This document shows, piece after piece, positions 50,548 to 58,990 of a DNA stretch of 64,000 nt. The DNA comes from RXIX01 sp003989075. Lineage in GTDB: Bacteria; Pseudomonadota; Gammaproteobacteria; Competibacterales; Competibacteraceae. The notes under the pieces are model-generated. The model made no database searches, was not told the DNA's origin, and saw nothing but the letters and a program-made list of their open reading frames with translations. The position numbers and the translations under genes are program-made. Within the stretch, counting starts at the first letter, position 1, and each line of letters starts with the position of its first letter. Location: the NCBI GenBank assembly GCA_029780415.1, contig JAKOYN010000044.1, forward strand, positions 1 to 64,000, in the 5' to 3' direction.

Positions 50548-52467
50548 TCATGATTCAGTTCGTCCGCGCCGGGCAATATCGGCCTGCAGGAGCTCGGCGA
50601 AAGCGGTCAGGTTCATAACGCCCAGGTCCTTTCCGGCGCGGGTGCGCACAGCGACGGTCTCGGTTTCCATCTCACGGTCGCCGACGACCAGCAGGTAGGG
50701 AACACGCTGCAGGGTGTGCTCGCGGATTTTAAAGCCGATCTTCTCGTTTCTCAAGTCAACCGCACTGCGGAAACCTTGTTGCATAAGGATTTTTTCGACC
50801 ATGGCGACGTAATCGGCCTGATGGTCGGTAATATTGAGCACCACGACCTGCACCGGAGCCAGCCAAGCGGGCAAGGCGCCAGCATACTGCTCGATCAAAA
50901 TACCGATAAAGCGCTCCAGCGAGCCGAGGATGGCACGATGCAGCATGACCGGTACCCGCTTGCTGCCGTCTTCGGCGATGTAGTGGGCATCGAGCCGCCC
51001 GGGCATGGAAAAATCCACCTGAATGGTGCCGCACTGCCACAGCCGGTCCAGGCAGTCGCGCAGCACAAATTCGATCTTCGGCCCGTAAAAGGCGCCTTCG
51101 CCGGGCTTGAGGGTCCAGGGCTGGCCGGAGCGGTTCAGCGCCAGTTCCAGCGCCTGCTCGGCCTTATCCCACACCTCGTCGTTGCCGACGCGCTTTTCCG
51201 GCCGGGTGGACAGCGCCAGTTGCACCTCATTAAAGCCAAAATCGGCGTAGATCCGGAACAGCAGGTCCATGAACGCCGAAACCTCGGCCTGGATCTGGTC
51301 CTCGGTGCAGAAGATGTGGGCGTCGTCCTGGACGAAGTTGCGTACCCGCATCAGCCCGTGCAGGGTGCCGGACGGTTCGTTACGGTGGCAGGAACCGAAT
51401 TCGGCCATGCGCAGGGGCAGATCGCGGTAGCTGCGCAGCCCCTGATTGAAGATCTGGATGTGACAGGGGCAGTTCATCGGCTTGACCGCATAATCGCGGT
51501 TTTCCGAGGCCGTGGTGAACATGTCGGCGCGGAATTTTTCCCAATGGCCGGAGCGCTCCCACAGACTGCGGTCGACAATCTGCGGGGTGTGCACTTCCTG
51601 ATAGCCGCACTCGCGCAGCACCTGGCGGATGTAGTGCTGTACCTCGACATAAATCCGCCAGCCGCGGTCATGCCAGAACACCATACCCGGCGCTTCCTCC
51701 TGGGTATGAAACAGGTCGAGCGCCTTGCCAATCTTGCGATGATCGCGCTTTTCCGCTTCCTCCAGGCGATGCAGATAGGCTTTCAGGGCCTTCTGATCGC
51801 TCCAGGCCGTGCCGTAGATGCGCTGCAGCATGGCGTTGCGTGAATCACCGCGCCAGTAGGCCCCGGCTACCTTCATCAGCCTGAAGGCCTTCAGCCGGCC
51901 GGTAGAGGGCACATGCGGGCCGCGGCACAGATCGATGAAATCGTCCTGCCGGTACAGGGAAATGTCCTGATCGGCGGGAATATCGGCGATGATCTGCGCC
52001 TTGTAGTCCTCGCCCATGCCCAGGAAGAAGGCCACCGCCTCGTCACGCGCCATCAGGGTGCGCGCCACCGGGATGTCGCGCGCTGCCAGTTCCTCCATGC
52101 GCGCCTGAATCCGTTCCAGATCGTCGGGCGTAAAGGGGCGCTCGTAGGCGAAGTCGTAGTAGAAGCCGTTGTCGATCACCGGACCGATGGTAACCTGCGC
52201 GGTCGGGTAAAGCTGCTTGACCGCGTGCGCCAGCAGGTGGGCGCTGGAATGGCGCACGATCTCCAGTCCTTCCGGATCACGCTCGGTGATGATGGCCAGC
52301 CGCGCGTCTCCGGTGATCACATGCGAGGTATCGACCAGGCGATCGTCAAGCCTGCCGGCCAGCGCAGCCTTGGCCAGCCCCGGGCCAATCGCGGCAGCGA
52401 CCTCACGGACACTGACCGGGTTCTCGAAGACCCGCTGACTGCCATCGGGGAGCGTGATGATCGGCAT
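50548..52467 (-). CDS. thrS: Threonyl-tRNA synthetase
   Basis: A 639-residue class II synthetase: TGS domain (1-60, MPIITLPDGSQRVFENPVS), editing domain (HSSAHLLAHAVK), catalytic core with the zinc ligands in MNCPCH and downstream His residues, and an anticodon-binding domain. The start at 52467 gives the family N-terminus; the frame is open 13 codons more. The stop touches the infC region. E. coli thrS is repressed by its own product at a leader RNA; I see no clear tRNA-Thr mimic here. Confidence 0.97.
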   Translation of the reverse strand: MPIITLPDGSQRVFENPVSVREVAAAIGPGLAKAALAGRLDDRLVDTSHVITGDARLAIITERDPEGLEIVRHSSAHLLAHAVKQLYPTAQVTIGPVIDNGFYYDFAYERPFTPDDLERIQARMEELAARDIPVARTLMARDEAVAFFLGMGEDYKAQIIADIPADQDISLYRQDDFIDLCRGPHVPSTGRLKAFRLMKVAGAYWRGDSRNAMLQRIYGTAWSDQKALKAYLHRLEEAEKRDHRKIGKALDLFHTQEEAPGMVFWHDRGWRIYVEVQHYIRQVLRECGYQEVHTPQIVDRSLWERSGHWEKFRADMFTTASENRDYAVKPMNCPCHIQIFNQGLRSYRDLPLRMAEFGSCHRNEPSGTLHGLMRVRNFVQDDAHIFCTEDQIQAEVSAFMDLLFRIYADFGFNEVQLALSTRPEKRVGNDEVWDKAEQALELALNRSGQPWTLKPGEGAFYGPKIEFVLRDCLDRLWQCGTIQVDFSMPGRLDAHYIAEDGSKRVPVMLHRAILGSLERFIGILIEQYAGALPAWLAPVQVVVLNITDHQADYVAMVEKILMQQGFRSAVDLRNEKIGFKIREHTLQRVPYLLVVGDREMETETVAVRTRAGKDLGVMNLTAFAELLQADIARRGRTES

Positions 52468-52511
52468 CGCTGCAATTCTCTTGGTCTGTTCGTTTCGCCG
52501 GGGCAAATAGT

Positions 52512-52559
52512 AAAGGGCGCGCCATTAAACCCTTCTTTTGGAAGGAAGGCGCGCCCTTT
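52512..52559 (-). terminator. Long two-tier hairpin between tRNA-Val and thrS
   Basis: A 12-base-pair outer stem (52512-52523 with 52548-52559) encloses an inner CCTTC/GAAGG hairpin. On the minus strand only a short broken T-run follows (TTTACTATTT); on the plus strand four T. It may end the tRNA-Val transcript or act in the thrS leader, 44 bases before the thrS start. Confidence 0.55.
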
Positions 52560-52595
52560 TGAAGACCGGTCTATTACGCAACTCAACAAAAAATG

Positions 52596-52672
52596 TGGTA
52601 GGCGCGATTGGACTCGAACCAACGACCCCCACCATGTCAAGGTGGTGCTCTAACCAACTGAGCTACGCGCCT
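52596..52672 (-). tRNA. tRNA-Val(GAC)
   Basis: A 77-base cloverleaf with encoded CCA. Acceptor arms AGGCGCG/CGCGCCT, D-arm GTAGCTCAGTTGGTTAGAGC, anticodon loop TTGACAT giving GAC, variable loop and T-arm GGTTCGAGTCC. The anticodon arm equals that of E. coli valV/valW. Confidence 0.97.
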
Positions 52673-52764
52673 AAGCGATAGGCGCGAGAGATTAACGAAA
52701 GATGATCGGCTTGGCAAGAGGCAGGTTGAAAAAATTACCCGACAGCTTTTCCATCCAGCCCTTT

Positions 52765-53571
52765 TCAGCCGGCGGCAGTGGCCGGCAGCGCCACTTCAAG
52801 GATTGCCAGCAGCCACAGTGTGCGTTCACCGCTGGAAAAAGCCTGCACCCGCAGGCCGTGGCAATGGCCATCGGTGGTCAGCCAATCACCACCATCCGTA
52901 CCGGCCAGGGTCTGGACTAGGGGCGCTGGCAGTACTGCATCCGCGATCTGCCCGCACAGCGCCTGCCGCGTCTGGCCCAGCACCCGCTCGGCGGCGGCGT
53001 TAACCCGCACCAGGCGCCTGCTGTCCGCAGTCAGGATCAGCAGTGGCACCGGCAGGTGCTCGACCACCGCGTCCAGGAAGCTGGCGTGGGTATTTAAATG
53101 CAGGCGGGTACTCCAGCTCTGGCACAGGGTGCGGGCCAGCGCAAAGACTTCATCGCGATTGAACGGCTTGCGCAGCAGCACCACGTTGTGGCCCAGCGCC
53201 GATTGGATCTCATCGGGATCGTGATCGGCGTAGGCAGTCGCGATAATGACATATACGGTTGGATCGAGCGCCCGCAGCGCCACTGCGGTGCGCAGGCCAT
53301 TCCAGCCCGGCGGCATGCGCATGTCGATGAAGGCCAGGGCAAAGGGCTGTCCCTGAGCCAGGGCGGTAGCGGCCAGGCTCACGCCTTCCTGGCCCTGGGT
53401 GGCAGTGGCAACCTCGAACGTCTCGCGGACCGGCGCGGCCTGCTGATTGAGCAGCGACTGCAGCAGCGCCGATCCCAGCGGCTGCGGCTGCAGGATGCTG
53501 CGATAGGTTTCGCGGATGGCGGCGTCATCGTCGATCACCAGCACCCGGCGATTAAACGCTTCGGCAATCAC
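52765..53571 (-). CDS. Receiver-PAS protein (last gene of the sensory operon)
   Basis: About 268 residues. An N-terminal receiver (RVLVIDDDAAI, phospho-acceptor Asp at about residue 83 in FIDMRMPPGWNG, Lys in LLRKPFN) is followed by a PAS-like domain (about 160-260, LPVPLLILTADSRRLVRVNAAAERVLG). There is no DNA-binding or enzymatic output domain. GTG 53571 has GAGG eight bases upstream; a TTG at 53595 overlapping the previous stop is an alternative. It is probably the phosphorylation target of the adjacent kinase. Confidence 0.85.
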   Translation of the reverse strand: MIAEAFNRRVLVIDDDAAIRETYRSILQPQPLGSALLQSLLNQQAAPVRETFEVATATQGQEGVSLAATALAQGQPFALAFIDMRMPPGWNGLRTAVALRALDPTVYVIIATAYADHDPDEIQSALGHNVVLLRKPFNRDEVFALARTLCQSWSTRLHLNTHASFLDAVVEHLPVPLLILTADSRRLVRVNAAAERVLGQTRQALCGQIADAVLPAPLVQTLAGTDGGDWLTTDGHCHGLRVQAFSSGERTLWLLAILEVALPATAAG

Positions 53572-53591
53572 TGTTGTAGCCTCGTTGCGAA

Positions 53592-55700
53592 TCAAAAGTG
53601 AAGCGGAATATTCAGAGTAGCGCCAGAAACGGGCCCAGGTACAACGGCAAGTCGGCGCGGCAGTTCCAGCAGCAGGGCCGCGCCCTGGCCGCGCCCGGCG
53701 CTCTGCAGGGCGATGTGGCCGCCAGCCTCCTGCACGAACAGGGCGACGGCATGCAGGCCAAAGCCACTGCCGCGCGCCTTGGTGGAAAAGCCAAAACGGA
53801 ACACCTCGGGCAAGTGGGCTGCCTCGACCCCGATACCGTCATCGGTCACCGTCAGCCGTACCCGATCCTCGGCGAGCGCTTCAGCGCGCACTTCGAGATG
53901 ACCGCCTGAGCACTGTTCCTGATGCTGCCGCTCGCTGATCGCCTCGCTACTGTTCCTGAACAGATTGATCAGCGCCTGCAACAGGCGGTTGCGCGACAGA
54001 GTCACTTCATCGGCGGCCGGGTCGATACGGACCGTAACCTGAATCCGGTAGCGTTCGAAGAACTCGCCCTGTAGAGCCAGGGCATCCTCGACGGCCTGGC
54101 GCAGGCTGAAGGTGCTGACCTGGCCACCCGGCAGGGATGCGCTCTGCTGGATGCGCACGATGTCGGTGATATGCTGGGCGCTGGCACCGATGCGCTGGCT
54201 GCGTTCGCGCAGCGTGTCGCGGCATAGACGCTCCAGCACCGCCGCCACCTCGCACTGCAATCCCAGCAGCCCGTCAACCACGCTGCGCTCGACCCGGGGC
54301 TCCTCAGGCAAGGCGGCAGCGGTATGGGCGGCATGCTGGCGCAACAGCGCGGCGATGCGGTCCAGATCGGCGCAGGCCTGCCCGAGCAGCACGGCGTCAT
54401 TGCCCAGGGTCGTGATGGCATTGCCGATGTTGTGCAGCACCGAGGTATTCATTTCAGCGATGCCGGCCTGGAAGGCGCCAAAGCGCTGCAATTCCTCGGC
54501 GCGGCGCTGCTCGGTGACATCGCGCAGCGTGCCGGAGGTGCCGACGATGGCATCGCCGGCATCCAGGGTCAGACGGGCATGTACTTCGATCCAGCGAAAG
54601 CCGCCATCGCAGGTCAGGTAGCGGATCTGATGGTGGCAATAGTCTTTGCGCCGCTCGATCAGCGGCTGGAACAGGCGGGCGTTACGCTCGCGGTCATCGG
54701 GGTGGATGTAATCGAGAAAGCAGCGACCCAGACTGTCGGCAACGGCAAAACCGGTGATCTCGGCCCAGGCCGGATTGAGAAAGGTCCACAAACCGGCGGC
54801 ATCGGTCTGGAACACTACCTCGCGGATGTGATTGACTACCGAGCTGTAGCGGGCCTCGCTCTCGGCCAATTGCCGGGCACTTTCGCGGCGCTCGGTAATA
54901 TCGCGGACGATGCCTTCAACGCCGCCAATCGCGCCGCTGCCGTCGTACCAGTAGCTGGAACTGGCCGCCACCCACACCGTGTGGCCGGCGCGGTGGCGCA
55001 TCGCGACTTCAAAGCCCTGCAGATGACTTCCCGCCGCTGCCAGTGCAGCGAGAAACGAGCGCCGACCGGCCGATTCGCAGTAGTAATCCTCCAGTGGCGT
55101 ACCTATTAGCTCTGCCGGTTCATAACCGAATAGGCGCTGCACCGAGGGCGAAACGCGCAGGATGCGCCCGGCCTGATCGGTGCGGTAATAGGTGTCCTGC
55201 AGGTTCTCGAAAATGCTTTCCAGTTCGCGCTGCGACTGTGCCAGCTCGCGCTCGGTGCGCTTGTTATCGGTGATATCCAGATAGAGCCACAAATGACCGA
55301 GCAGCGCGCCATCGGCAGCGCGCACCGGGGCATAGTCGCGCAGCAGCACCCGGCCATCCGCCAGGAGCAATTCTTCATTACGCGACGGACGCCCCGCATT
55401 GAGCAGTTCGGCCACCCGTGTCAGAAAGCTTTCGGGATCGGCAAACAGGTGCTTGCTGCATTCAGCATCCGCGGCGCAATCGTTGCCCAGCAGCAGGGTC
55501 GGCGACGGCACCCCGAACATCTCGCAAAACGCCGCATTCACATGCAGCACGCGCCGCTCGGCATTTTCCATCAGCAGGCCCAGCGGCAGATTACCGGCCA
55601 GGGCGGTAAAACGCGCCAGGGTTTCCTGGGCTACGGTATCGCCAGACAGCCTAGACAGCGCCCCGACCTGCGCGACCGGATCGACTCCTCTTGCACTCAT
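53592..55700 (-). CDS. Triple-PAS histidine kinase with HNIGN phospho-acceptor box
   Basis: A 702-residue soluble kinase. Three PAS domains lie at about 30-148, 158-273 and 283-402, the third with a PAC segment (FRWIEVHARLTLDAG). The dimerisation region has an atypical H-box, His423 in SVLHNIGNAITTLGN, of the kind found in a minority HPK group. The ATPase follows with NLFRNSSEAI, DDGIGVE, and GSGFGLHAVALF. No membrane helices: it must sense a cytoplasmic signal. Its start overlaps the previous stop by four bases, and its stop overlaps the next frame. Confidence 0.9.
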   Translation of the reverse strand: MSARGVDPVAQVGALSRLSGDTVAQETLARFTALAGNLPLGLLMENAERRVLHVNAAFCEMFGVPSPTLLLGNDCAADAECSKHLFADPESFLTRVAELLNAGRPSRNEELLLADGRVLLRDYAPVRAADGALLGHLWLYLDITDNKRTERELAQSQRELESIFENLQDTYYRTDQAGRILRVSPSVQRLFGYEPAELIGTPLEDYYCESAGRRSFLAALAAAGSHLQGFEVAMRHRAGHTVWVAASSSYWYDGSGAIGGVEGIVRDITERRESARQLAESEARYSSVVNHIREVVFQTDAAGLWTFLNPAWAEITGFAVADSLGRCFLDYIHPDDRERNARLFQPLIERRKDYCHHQIRYLTCDGGFRWIEVHARLTLDAGDAIVGTSGTLRDVTEQRRAEELQRFGAFQAGIAEMNTSVLHNIGNAITTLGNDAVLLGQACADLDRIAALLRQHAAHTAAALPEEPRVERSVVDGLLGLQCEVAAVLERLCRDTLRERSQRIGASAQHITDIVRIQQSASLPGGQVSTFSLRQAVEDALALQGEFFERYRIQVTVRIDPAADEVTLSRNRLLQALINLFRNSSEAISERQHQEQCSGGHLEVRAEALAEDRVRLTVTDDGIGVEAAHLPEVFRFGFSTKARGSGFGLHAVALFVQEAGGHIALQSAGRGQGAALLLELPRRLAVVPGPVSGATLNIPLHF

Positions 55701-58700
55701 GTATTTTCCCCCTGCCCTTGACCGGTACTCAAGGGCGGTTCACCGAGCAGCGCGCCCAGATCCGGCTCCTGCTGTCGCAGCGCTGCGATCCGGGCCGGCG
55801 ACATGGGCCGACTGAGCAGAAAACCCTGCACCAGATCACAGCCGTGGCGGGCCAGGAAGCGCAACTGCTCGGCGGTTTCCACACCCTCGGCCAGAACCCG
55901 CATGCCCAGGGTATGCGCCAGGTCGATGATGGCGCGGACAATCGCGGCATCGGCGGGATCGCGCTCCAGATTGCCAATGAACAGCCGGTCGATCTTGAGT
56001 ACGTCAAACGGATAATGCTTGAGATAGCCGAGACTGGAATAGCCCGTGCCAAAATCGTCCAGGGCCAGGCTCACGCCCAGCGCCTTGAGGGTGCGCAGAG
56101 CGGATGCCGCCGCATCGGGCTGCTCGATCAGGGTACTTTCCACCAGCTCCAGTTCCAGCCACGCGGGCGGCAGACCGCTGCGGGCCAGCACGATGCCGAC
56201 ATCACGCGCCAGCGCGCCCGAGACGACCTGCCCGGAGGATACGTTCACGGCTACGCGCAGCGGCTGTCCCTGATCGAGCCAGATACGGGCCTGATGGCAG
56301 GCGCTTTCCAATACCCAGCGTCCTAATGACTCGATCAGATCGCAGCCCTCCGCCACCGGAATGAAGCGCCCCGGCGGCATCACCACGCCATTATGCCGCC
56401 AGCGGATCAGCGCCTCGACACCGATCATGCGTCCGCCGGCCAATTCGATCTGCGGCTGATAGTCGAGAAAGAATTCATCGCCGCTCAGCGCCAGGCGCAG
56501 GGCATTCTCAACCCGGAAACGTTCGATGGCATCGGCGCTGTGCCGGGTATCGTAGAGGCAGGCGCGATTACGACCGGCCTTCTTGGCGCATTGCAAAGCG
56601 TTTTCCGCATTGCGGATCAGCGCCTCGGCATCGGTGGCATCCTGCGGATACAGGGCGATGCCGATGCTGGCGGTAATGGTGATTGGCGCGCTGGTATCGA
56701 GCAGCAGCGGTTCGCAGGTCTGCACCAGCAGCGACTCGGCGATCGCCAGGGCCGCCTCGGCATCCTCGGGATCTTCCAGAACCGCTACAAAATCATCGGC
56801 GCTCACCCGCGCCAGGGTCACGGTCGAGGGCAGGTTTTCCAGCCAGCGCTCCGCGATGCACACCAGCAGGCGATCGCCGTTGTGCTGCCCGAGGCTTTCA
56901 TTGAGGCGTGCGAAGTGATCCAGGTCGATAAACAGCACCGCTACCGCCTCGTTGCCGGCGCGGCGCAAGGCATGGCGCAGGCGCGACATCAGCAGCAGGC
57001 GATTGGGCAGATCGGTCAGCGGGTCGTAATGGGTCAGATGTTCGACCTGCGCCTGCGAACGGCGAATCGCGGTCAGATCGGAAAATACGCCGACGTAGTA
57101 TCTGACCTGCCGGTCAGGACCCCGAATTGCGTTGATGGTCAGCCAGTTGGGATACAGATCACCATCCTTGCGCCGGTTCCAGATCTCGCCGCGCCAGTGG
57201 CCAATTCGGTTGATATCATGCCACATGCGCTGATAGAACAGCGTGTCGTGACGCCCCGAGCGCAGCAGCCGCGGTGTTTGTCCGCAGACCTCGGCATCGG
57301 TGTAGCCGGTGATATCGGTGAAGGCGCGATTGATCGAGAGAATATTCTGGCGGGCGTCGGTGATCAGCACGCCCTCGGTGATGCTCGCCAGTGCCGTTTC
57401 CCACAGCTCCAGCTTTTCCTGATGCTGCCAGCGTTCGCTGACATCGCGAATCAGGCTGAGAAAGCCCAGAAAGCGCCCCTGCCGGTCGTGGATGGCGGTG
57501 CCGACGGTCTCGCCGGGAAAGGTGCTGCCATCGCAACGTCGGTAGTGCACGACATAGGGCCGGTTGGTCTGGATCGACTCGGCGAGGTGGCAGCGGACCT
57601 GCCCCTGCTGCTCGTAGTCGGCCACATCCTCGTAAAGCAGGGCGGTGCTCTGGCCGATCATCTGCCTGGGCGTGTAGCCAAACAGCTGCTCCAGGCCAGG
57701 ATTGGCCATGATGATGTGGCGTTGGGCATCGGCAATGATCAGGGTGTCGGGAATGCTGTGCACCACGGCATCAAGCAGGTCCTTCTGCTGCAACAGCTCG
57801 CGTTGCGCGCGGCTCTGCTCAGTGATGTCCTGCACCACGCCAAACACGCACAGCGGGCGCCCGGCGACATCGCGCAGCAGCCGGCCACGGCTGACCAGAA
57901 TACGCTCCTCACCATCGGGGCGCAGGATGCGATATTCCTCATGGTAGTCGCCGACGCCATGCATGGTGCGCTGCAGGGCGGTGGTGACACGTTCACGGTC
58001 GTCGGGATGCACGGTCTCACGAAATACGGCGACCGGCGAGACCGCGCCCGGTTCCTGGCCCCAGATCCGAAACCATTCCTCGGACACCAGAACGGTACTG
58101 GTGGCGATATCCAGTTCCCAGTTGGCGACATGCGCGAAGGCCTGCGCCGTGCGCAGCCGTGCCTCGCTGGCCACCAGGGTCTGTTGCGCCGCGTGCTGGG
58201 CACTGCGGATGTGGTCGGGTGCGGCGGTACCGTCTTCGTACAGGGTCAGCAGATAGCGGCACTCAGCGTGCGCCTCGCCAAGATCAGTGCAGTGCAGGCG
58301 CAGTTTGAGCGGCGTCCGGTCGGTGGCGCGGTCCAGAATCACCGTGCCGGCGCCCGGCGTGGCGCGCAGTGTCGCCCAATCCAGCGCTGTGCCGGTGCTT
58401 TCCATCCGCAGCGGGCAGGCGCTTTCGAGGTTGCGAAACAGCAGCCCGCTGCCGAGCAGCGCCACCGCTGCGTCATTGACGCGCTGGATGCGGCCCTGTG
58501 GATTGCAGACCAGCAGGGCCACTGCAGCGTGATGGAAAATTGCCTGGCTGAGCGATTCGGTCTGCAGCACGTCACTGGCGATGCGCTCATCGAACAGCGC
58601 CAGACGCAGCGTCCCGGCTATCGGCAGGGGTAGCGGACGCAGATGCAGCAGCGCCGTCTGGCCGCGACCAGGCGCCGGCTGCAGGGTCACGGGCGTGGTG

Positions 58701-58990
58701 CCAGCGCCGGCAACCAGCAGGGTTTCCACGCTGGCGCGATGGCTGGCACCCAAGCACGCCGCCAGCGGCTGACCGGTCAATTCGGCGGCCTTGCAGTCCA
58801 GCAGATAGGCTGCCGGGGTATTGGCGCGCAGAATGATGCCCTGCGCATCAAGCAGCAGCGCGCCCTGCGCGATTTGCTCAAGCAGGCATGCAAGCAGCCC
58901 AGGGGCAGCCGCCGCGATGCACTCTTCTACCGGATGCGGCTCCCGGTTTGGGTCATGGTTTGGTTCATGGTTTGGGTCACGGTCAAGCAT
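55697..58990 (-). CDS. Multi-PAS GGDEF-EAL protein
   Basis: A 1097-residue cytoplasmic protein. After a short DPNH-type repeat at the N-terminus there are about five PAS-like segments (the best are at about 320-400, 410-530 and 535-660). A GGDEF domain follows whose signature is SADDF instead of GG[D/E]EF, so cyclase activity is doubtful. The EAL domain is complete (GVEALIRW, NVSSGQ, ELVES, DDFGTGYSSLGYL, KIDRLF, EGVET, VQGF), so it probably hydrolyses c-di-GMP. The start at 58990 overlaps the upstream kinase gene by eight bases; 19 more codons are open upstream. Confidence 0.9.
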   Translation of the reverse strand: MLDRDPNHEPNHDPNREPHPVEECIAAAAPGLLACLLEQIAQGALLLDAQGIILRANTPAAYLLDCKAAELTGQPLAACLGASHRASVETLLVAGAGTTPVTLQPAPGRGQTALLHLRPLPLPIAGTLRLALFDERIASDVLQTESLSQAIFHHAAVALLVCNPQGRIQRVNDAAVALLGSGLLFRNLESACPLRMESTGTALDWATLRATPGAGTVILDRATDRTPLKLRLHCTDLGEAHAECRYLLTLYEDGTAAPDHIRSAQHAAQQTLVASEARLRTAQAFAHVANWELDIATSTVLVSEEWFRIWGQEPGAVSPVAVFRETVHPDDRERVTTALQRTMHGVGDYHEEYRILRPDGEERILVSRGRLLRDVAGRPLCVFGVVQDITEQSRAQRELLQQKDLLDAVVHSIPDTLIIADAQRHIIMANPGLEQLFGYTPRQMIGQSTALLYEDVADYEQQGQVRCHLAESIQTNRPYVVHYRRCDGSTFPGETVGTAIHDRQGRFLGFLSLIRDVSERWQHQEKLELWETALASITEGVLITDARQNILSINRAFTDITGYTDAEVCGQTPRLLRSGRHDTLFYQRMWHDINRIGHWRGEIWNRRKDGDLYPNWLTINAIRGPDRQVRYYVGVFSDLTAIRRSQAQVEHLTHYDPLTDLPNRLLLMSRLRHALRRAGNEAVAVLFIDLDHFARLNESLGQHNGDRLLVCIAERWLENLPSTVTLARVSADDFVAVLEDPEDAEAALAIAESLLVQTCEPLLLDTSAPITITASIGIALYPQDATDAEALIRNAENALQCAKKAGRNRACLYDTRHSADAIERFRVENALRLALSGDEFFLDYQPQIELAGGRMIGVEALIRWRHNGVVMPPGRFIPVAEGCDLIESLGRWVLESACHQARIWLDQGQPLRVAVNVSSGQVVSGALARDVGIVLARSGLPPAWLELELVESTLIEQPDAAASALRTLKALGVSLALDDFGTGYSSLGYLKHYPFDVLKIDRLFIGNLERDPADAAIVRAIIDLAHTLGMRVLAEGVETAEQLRFLARHGCDLVQGFLLSRPMSPARIAALRQQEPDLGALLGEPPLSTGQGQGENT
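58945..58980 (-). repeat. Three 12-base tandem repeats at the N-terminus of the GGDEF-EAL gene
   Basis: GGTTTGGGTCAT, GGTTTGGTTCAT and GGTTTGGGTCAC lie head to tail. Read on the coding strand each unit adds four residues (DPNH, EPNH, DPNR). Copy number could vary without frameshift. Confidence 0.8.

Noticed and set aside
56393..58633. 746-codon plus-strand frame opposite the PAS-GGDEF-EAL gene
   Set aside because: Antisense shadow; composition rich in His, Gln and Arg as usual for reverse frames of GC-rich genes.
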